A stretch of 8,087 nt of DNA from Proteobacteria bacterium UBA4656 (lineage in GTDB: Bacteria > Pseudomonadota > Gammaproteobacteria > Xanthomonadales > Ahniellaceae), in contig DHLY01000165.1 of NCBI GenBank assembly GCA_002405525.1, positions 1 through 8,087 on the forward strand. The letters are read 5' to 3'. The notes under the pieces were generated by a model. The model was given only the letters and a program-made list of their open reading frames with translations, searched no databases and had not been told where the DNA came from. The first letter of the stretch is position 1; every line of letters begins with the position of its first letter. Shown here piece after piece: positions 6,345 to 8,087 of the stretch. Made by a program: the position numbers and the translations under genes.

Positions 6345-6980
6345 ATGACCGACCGCCCCGCGATGCCGCGCCGCGGCCTGTACTGGATCACCGCCGAAAC
6401 GACCGACACCAATGCCCTGCGCCGGCGCGCGGAAGCGGTGCTGCGCGGCGGCGCGGTGCTGGTGCAGTACCGCGACAAGTCGGCCGACACGTCGCGACGC
6501 CGCGAGCAGGCGGCGATGCTGTGCGCCGTCTGCGCCGCTCGCGGCGTCGCCTTGCTGGTCAACGACGACGTGGCACTGGCCGCTGCGGTGGGTGCGGCCG
6601 GCGTGCATCTCGGCGAGGACGACGGATCGATCGCGCACGCGCGGGGCGCGCTGGGACCCGGCGCGATCGTCGGCGTGTCCTGCTACGACGACCTCGCGCG
6701 CGCGCAGGCGCTGGCCGCGCAAGGCGCCGACTATCTGGCCTTCGGCGCCTTCTTCCCCACCGCGACCAAGCCCCTCACGCGCCGCGCGACGCCCGCGCTG
6801 CTGCGCGAGGCGGCGCGATTCGGCCTGCCGCGGGTGGCGATCGGCGGCATCACGCCGGACAAGGCGCCACCGCTGGTCGCCGCCGGCGCCGACCTGCTGG
6901 CCGCGGTCGGCGCACTGGCGGAGGCTGCCGATCCGGAGGAACTGGCGCGACGCTTCGCCACGTTCTACTTGGCCGCCTGA
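6345..6980 (+). CDS. thiE: Thiamine-phosphate synthase
   Basis: A 211-residue TIM-barrel enzyme of the cytoplasm that joins HMP-pyrophosphate and thiazole phosphate to make thiamine monophosphate (EC 2.5.1.3). Visible motifs: GLYWIT at 11-16 (first strand), VQYRDKSAD at 40-48 (substrate-contacting Arg43 and Lys45), [20 protein letters not shown] at 71-90 (Asn73, Asp74 for the pyrophosphate/magnesium site, and the HLG turn), GVSCYD at 110-115, [15 protein letters not shown] at 129-143, AIGGIT at 165-170 and a final phosphate-binding region around 188. Length is normal for the family. ATG 6345 places the first strand at the usual distance; ATG 6363 is an alternative, and the frame continues upstream across the rubredoxin start, which is unlikely to be used. 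The ribosome site is weak. No other thiamine gene is adjacent. Confidence 0.95.
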   Translation: MTDRPAMPRRGLYWITAETTDTNALRRRAEAVLRGGAVLVQYRDKSADTSRRREQAAMLCAVCAARGVALLVNDDVALAAAVGAAGVHLGEDDGSIAHARGALGPGAIVGVSCYDDLARAQALAAQGADYLAFGAFFPTATKPLTRRATPALLREAARFGLPRVAIGGITPDKAPPLVAAGADLLAAVGALAEAADPEELARRFATFYLAA

Positions 6981-7012
6981 GCGGCCCGCAAACGCCGGCC
7001 GCCGGCGCAGCC

Positions 7013-7027
7013 GGGTCCCCGCGACCC
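7013..7027 (+). other. Small hairpins after thiE
   Basis: GGGTC-CCCGC-GACCC forms a 5-bp stem. A nearby tight palindrome CGCCGGC-C-GCCGGCG occupies 6993..7007, 13 bases past the thiE stop. Neither has a T-tract, so any role in termination is uncertain. Confidence 0.25.
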
Positions 7028-7073
7028 AGGCAAATGCTTCCGCCAGCCTTGTGCGAGGCGCTTCATCGCCGAT

Positions 7074-7102
7074 GGCCCTGCGCAAGCATCTTCCGCAGGG
7101 CC
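7074..7102. terminator. 9-bp hairpin between convergent thiE and rhlE
   Basis: GGCCCTGCG (7074..7082) and CGCAGGGCC (7094..7102) are perfect complements with an 11-base loop. It lies in the 140-bp gap between convergent genes and ends 18 bases from the rhlE stop, the expected place for a bidirectional terminator. It lacks a U-run on either side, so confidence is limited. Confidence 0.45.
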
Positions 7103-7120
7103 GCTTGCTGCTCCGGGGCC

Positions 7121-8087
7121 TCAGCGGCCCCAGGTCATCGGCTTCGGCCCGCCAGGGTGCTGGGGCTCGCGGCGGCCCGGTCGGCCGTCATCGGTCAGCC
7201 GCGGGCGACCGCCGCCGTGGGCGCCGCGCGAGGCACCGGGCTTGCCCTTGCCGTGAGCAGGCTTGCCCGCGCCATGGGTCGACTTGCCATGGACATGTGA
7301 CGCGCCGCCATGGGCCGGCTTACCGTGCGCGGCCCGCCCCTGTCCCTGCGGACGCGCACCGCGCTGCGGCGGCTTCTGCACCGGGCGCGCATTGCCGGCG
7401 GCGCCGGTGAGCGCCAGCGGGCTCGATGGTTCATAGCCCGGCACGGTTTCCTGCGCGATTTCGCGCCCGAGCAGGCGCTGGATGTCGCGCAGCAGGCCGG
7501 TCTCGTCGTGGCTGACCAGCGACACGGCGTGACCGTCGGCGCCGTTGCGGCCGGTGCGGCCGATGCGGTGTACGTAGTCTTCCGCGACCATCGGCAGGTC
7601 GTGGTTGATCACCAGCGGCAACTGGTCGATGTCGATGCCGCGCGCGGCGATGTCGGTGGCCACCAGCACGGTGATCGCGCCGTTCTTGAAGTCACCCAGC
7701 GCGCGGGTGCGCGCGCCCTGGCTCTTGTTGCCGTGGATGGCGGCCGCACGCACGCCGAACTGCACGAGGTGCTTCACCAGCTTGTCAGCGCCGTGCTTGG
7801 TGCGCGAAAAGACCAGCGTCTGGCGGCGGCTGTCGGCGGCCAGCAGGTGCAGCAGCAGGTCTTTCTTGCGCGCGGCATCGACCGGATGCACGCGGTGCTC
7901 GATCGCGGTCGCCGCGCTGTTGCGGCGCGCGACCTGCACCTCGACCGGCTCGCGCATGAACTGCCGCGCGAGGTCCTTGATCGGGTCGGCGAAGGTGGCC
8001 GAGAACAGCAAGGTCTGGCGGCGCTGCTTGGGCAGCACGGCAAGGATCTTCTTCAGCTGCGGCAGGAAGCCCATGTCGAGCATGCGG
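7121..8087 (-). CDS. rhlE: DEAD-box ATP-dependent RNA helicase, RhlE type, N-terminus outside window
   Basis: Only the second half is present; the right edge cuts just after where the DEAD box of motif II should lie, and the visible sequence begins RMLDMGFLPQL, the usual continuation of DEAD. Counting from that Met: motif III SAT at 28-30, motif IV TLVFSRTK at 89-96, RNA-binding HGNKSQGAR at 117-125, motif V VLVATDIAARGIDI at 139-152, motif VI HRIGRTGR at 172-179. The helicase unwinds RNA duplexes using ATP and in this family acts in ribosome assembly, RNA turnover or cold growth. Residues about 220-320 are a disordered basic tail rich in Gly, His, Lys and Pro, ending GPKPMTWGR; such tails usually bind RNA nonspecifically. 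RhlE is chosen over other DEAD-box types from the MLDMGF..LKKIL start and LFSATF.DPIKDLA pattern. It is convergent with thiE. Confidence 0.92.
   Translation of the reverse strand, partial: RMLDMGFLPQLKKILAVLPKQRRQTLLFSATFADPIKDLARQFMREPVEVQVARRNSAATAIEHRVHPVDAARKKDLLLHLLAADSRRQTLVFSRTKHGADKLVKHLVQFGVRAAAIHGNKSQGARTRALGDFKNGAITVLVATDIAARGIDIDQLPLVINHDLPMVAEDYVHRIGRTGRNGADGHAVSLVSHDETGLLRDIQRLLGREIAQETVPGYEPSSPLALTGAAGNARPVQKPPQRGARPQGQGRAAHGKPAHGGASHVHGKSTHGAGKPAHGKGKPGASRGAHGGGRPRLTDDGRPGRREPQHPGGPKPMTWGR
7208..7333 (-). repeat. His/Gly/Lys-rich repeat tail of RhlE
   Basis: Residues 251-292 of the visible protein repeat a loose (A/T)HGxGK or HGK unit: HGK, HGG, HVHGK, THGAGK, AHGKGK, AHGGG. 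Eight histidines occur in about 40 residues. The DNA shows matching imperfect copies of a CCATGGGC-like element on the plus strand. This is unusual compared with the Arg/Gly-rich tails common in RhlE. Confidence 0.7.

Overview
High-GC bacterial chromosome, most likely a gammaproteobacterium of the Xanthomonadales/Lysobacterales group. This placement is an inference from strong G/C-ending codon use, the N-terminally extended rubredoxin divergent from thiE, and an RhlE-type helicase; no rRNA or other phylogenetic marker is present. No mobile element, CRISPR array, tRNA or rRNA was found.

Layout, left to right. (1) 1..2859, minus: the first 953 codons of a very large secreted repeat protein, with a signal peptide followed by a chain of about 100-residue cadherin/Ig-like modules joined by VND(A/E/P)P linkers; its C-terminus lies beyond the left edge. 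(2) 2860..3279: a 420-bp gene-free stretch that must hold the repeat-protein leader and promoter, with one clear inverted repeat and a run of eight C. (3) 3280..5133 (probably 3280..5100), minus: a putative lipoprotein of the D-(-)-3-hydroxybutyrate oligomer hydrolase family. (4) 5234..5899, plus: a NarL/FixJ-type response regulator, divergent from the hydrolase with 100-133 bp between them. (5) 6082..6282, minus: rubredoxin, whose stop codon lies inside a 13-bp perfect hairpin. (6) 6345..6980, plus: thiE, divergent from rubredoxin with 62 bp between. (7) 7121..8087, minus: the C-terminal part of an RhlE-type DEAD-box RNA helicase with a histidine/glycine/lysine-rich repetitive tail; its N-terminus lies beyond the right edge.

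Functional picture. The hydrolase and regulator share one upstream region, so regulated use of 3-hydroxybutyrate oligomers (PHB breakdown products) is a reasonable hypothesis, but no sensor kinase or other PHB gene is visible. Rubredoxin, ThiE and RhlE are housekeeping functions. The repeat protein is the accessory element: its modules fall into recognisable classes, and two adjacent modules use a Thr codon preference clearly different from both flanks, which points to a mosaic repeat array. I see no convincing evidence for a wholly new multi-gene system here.
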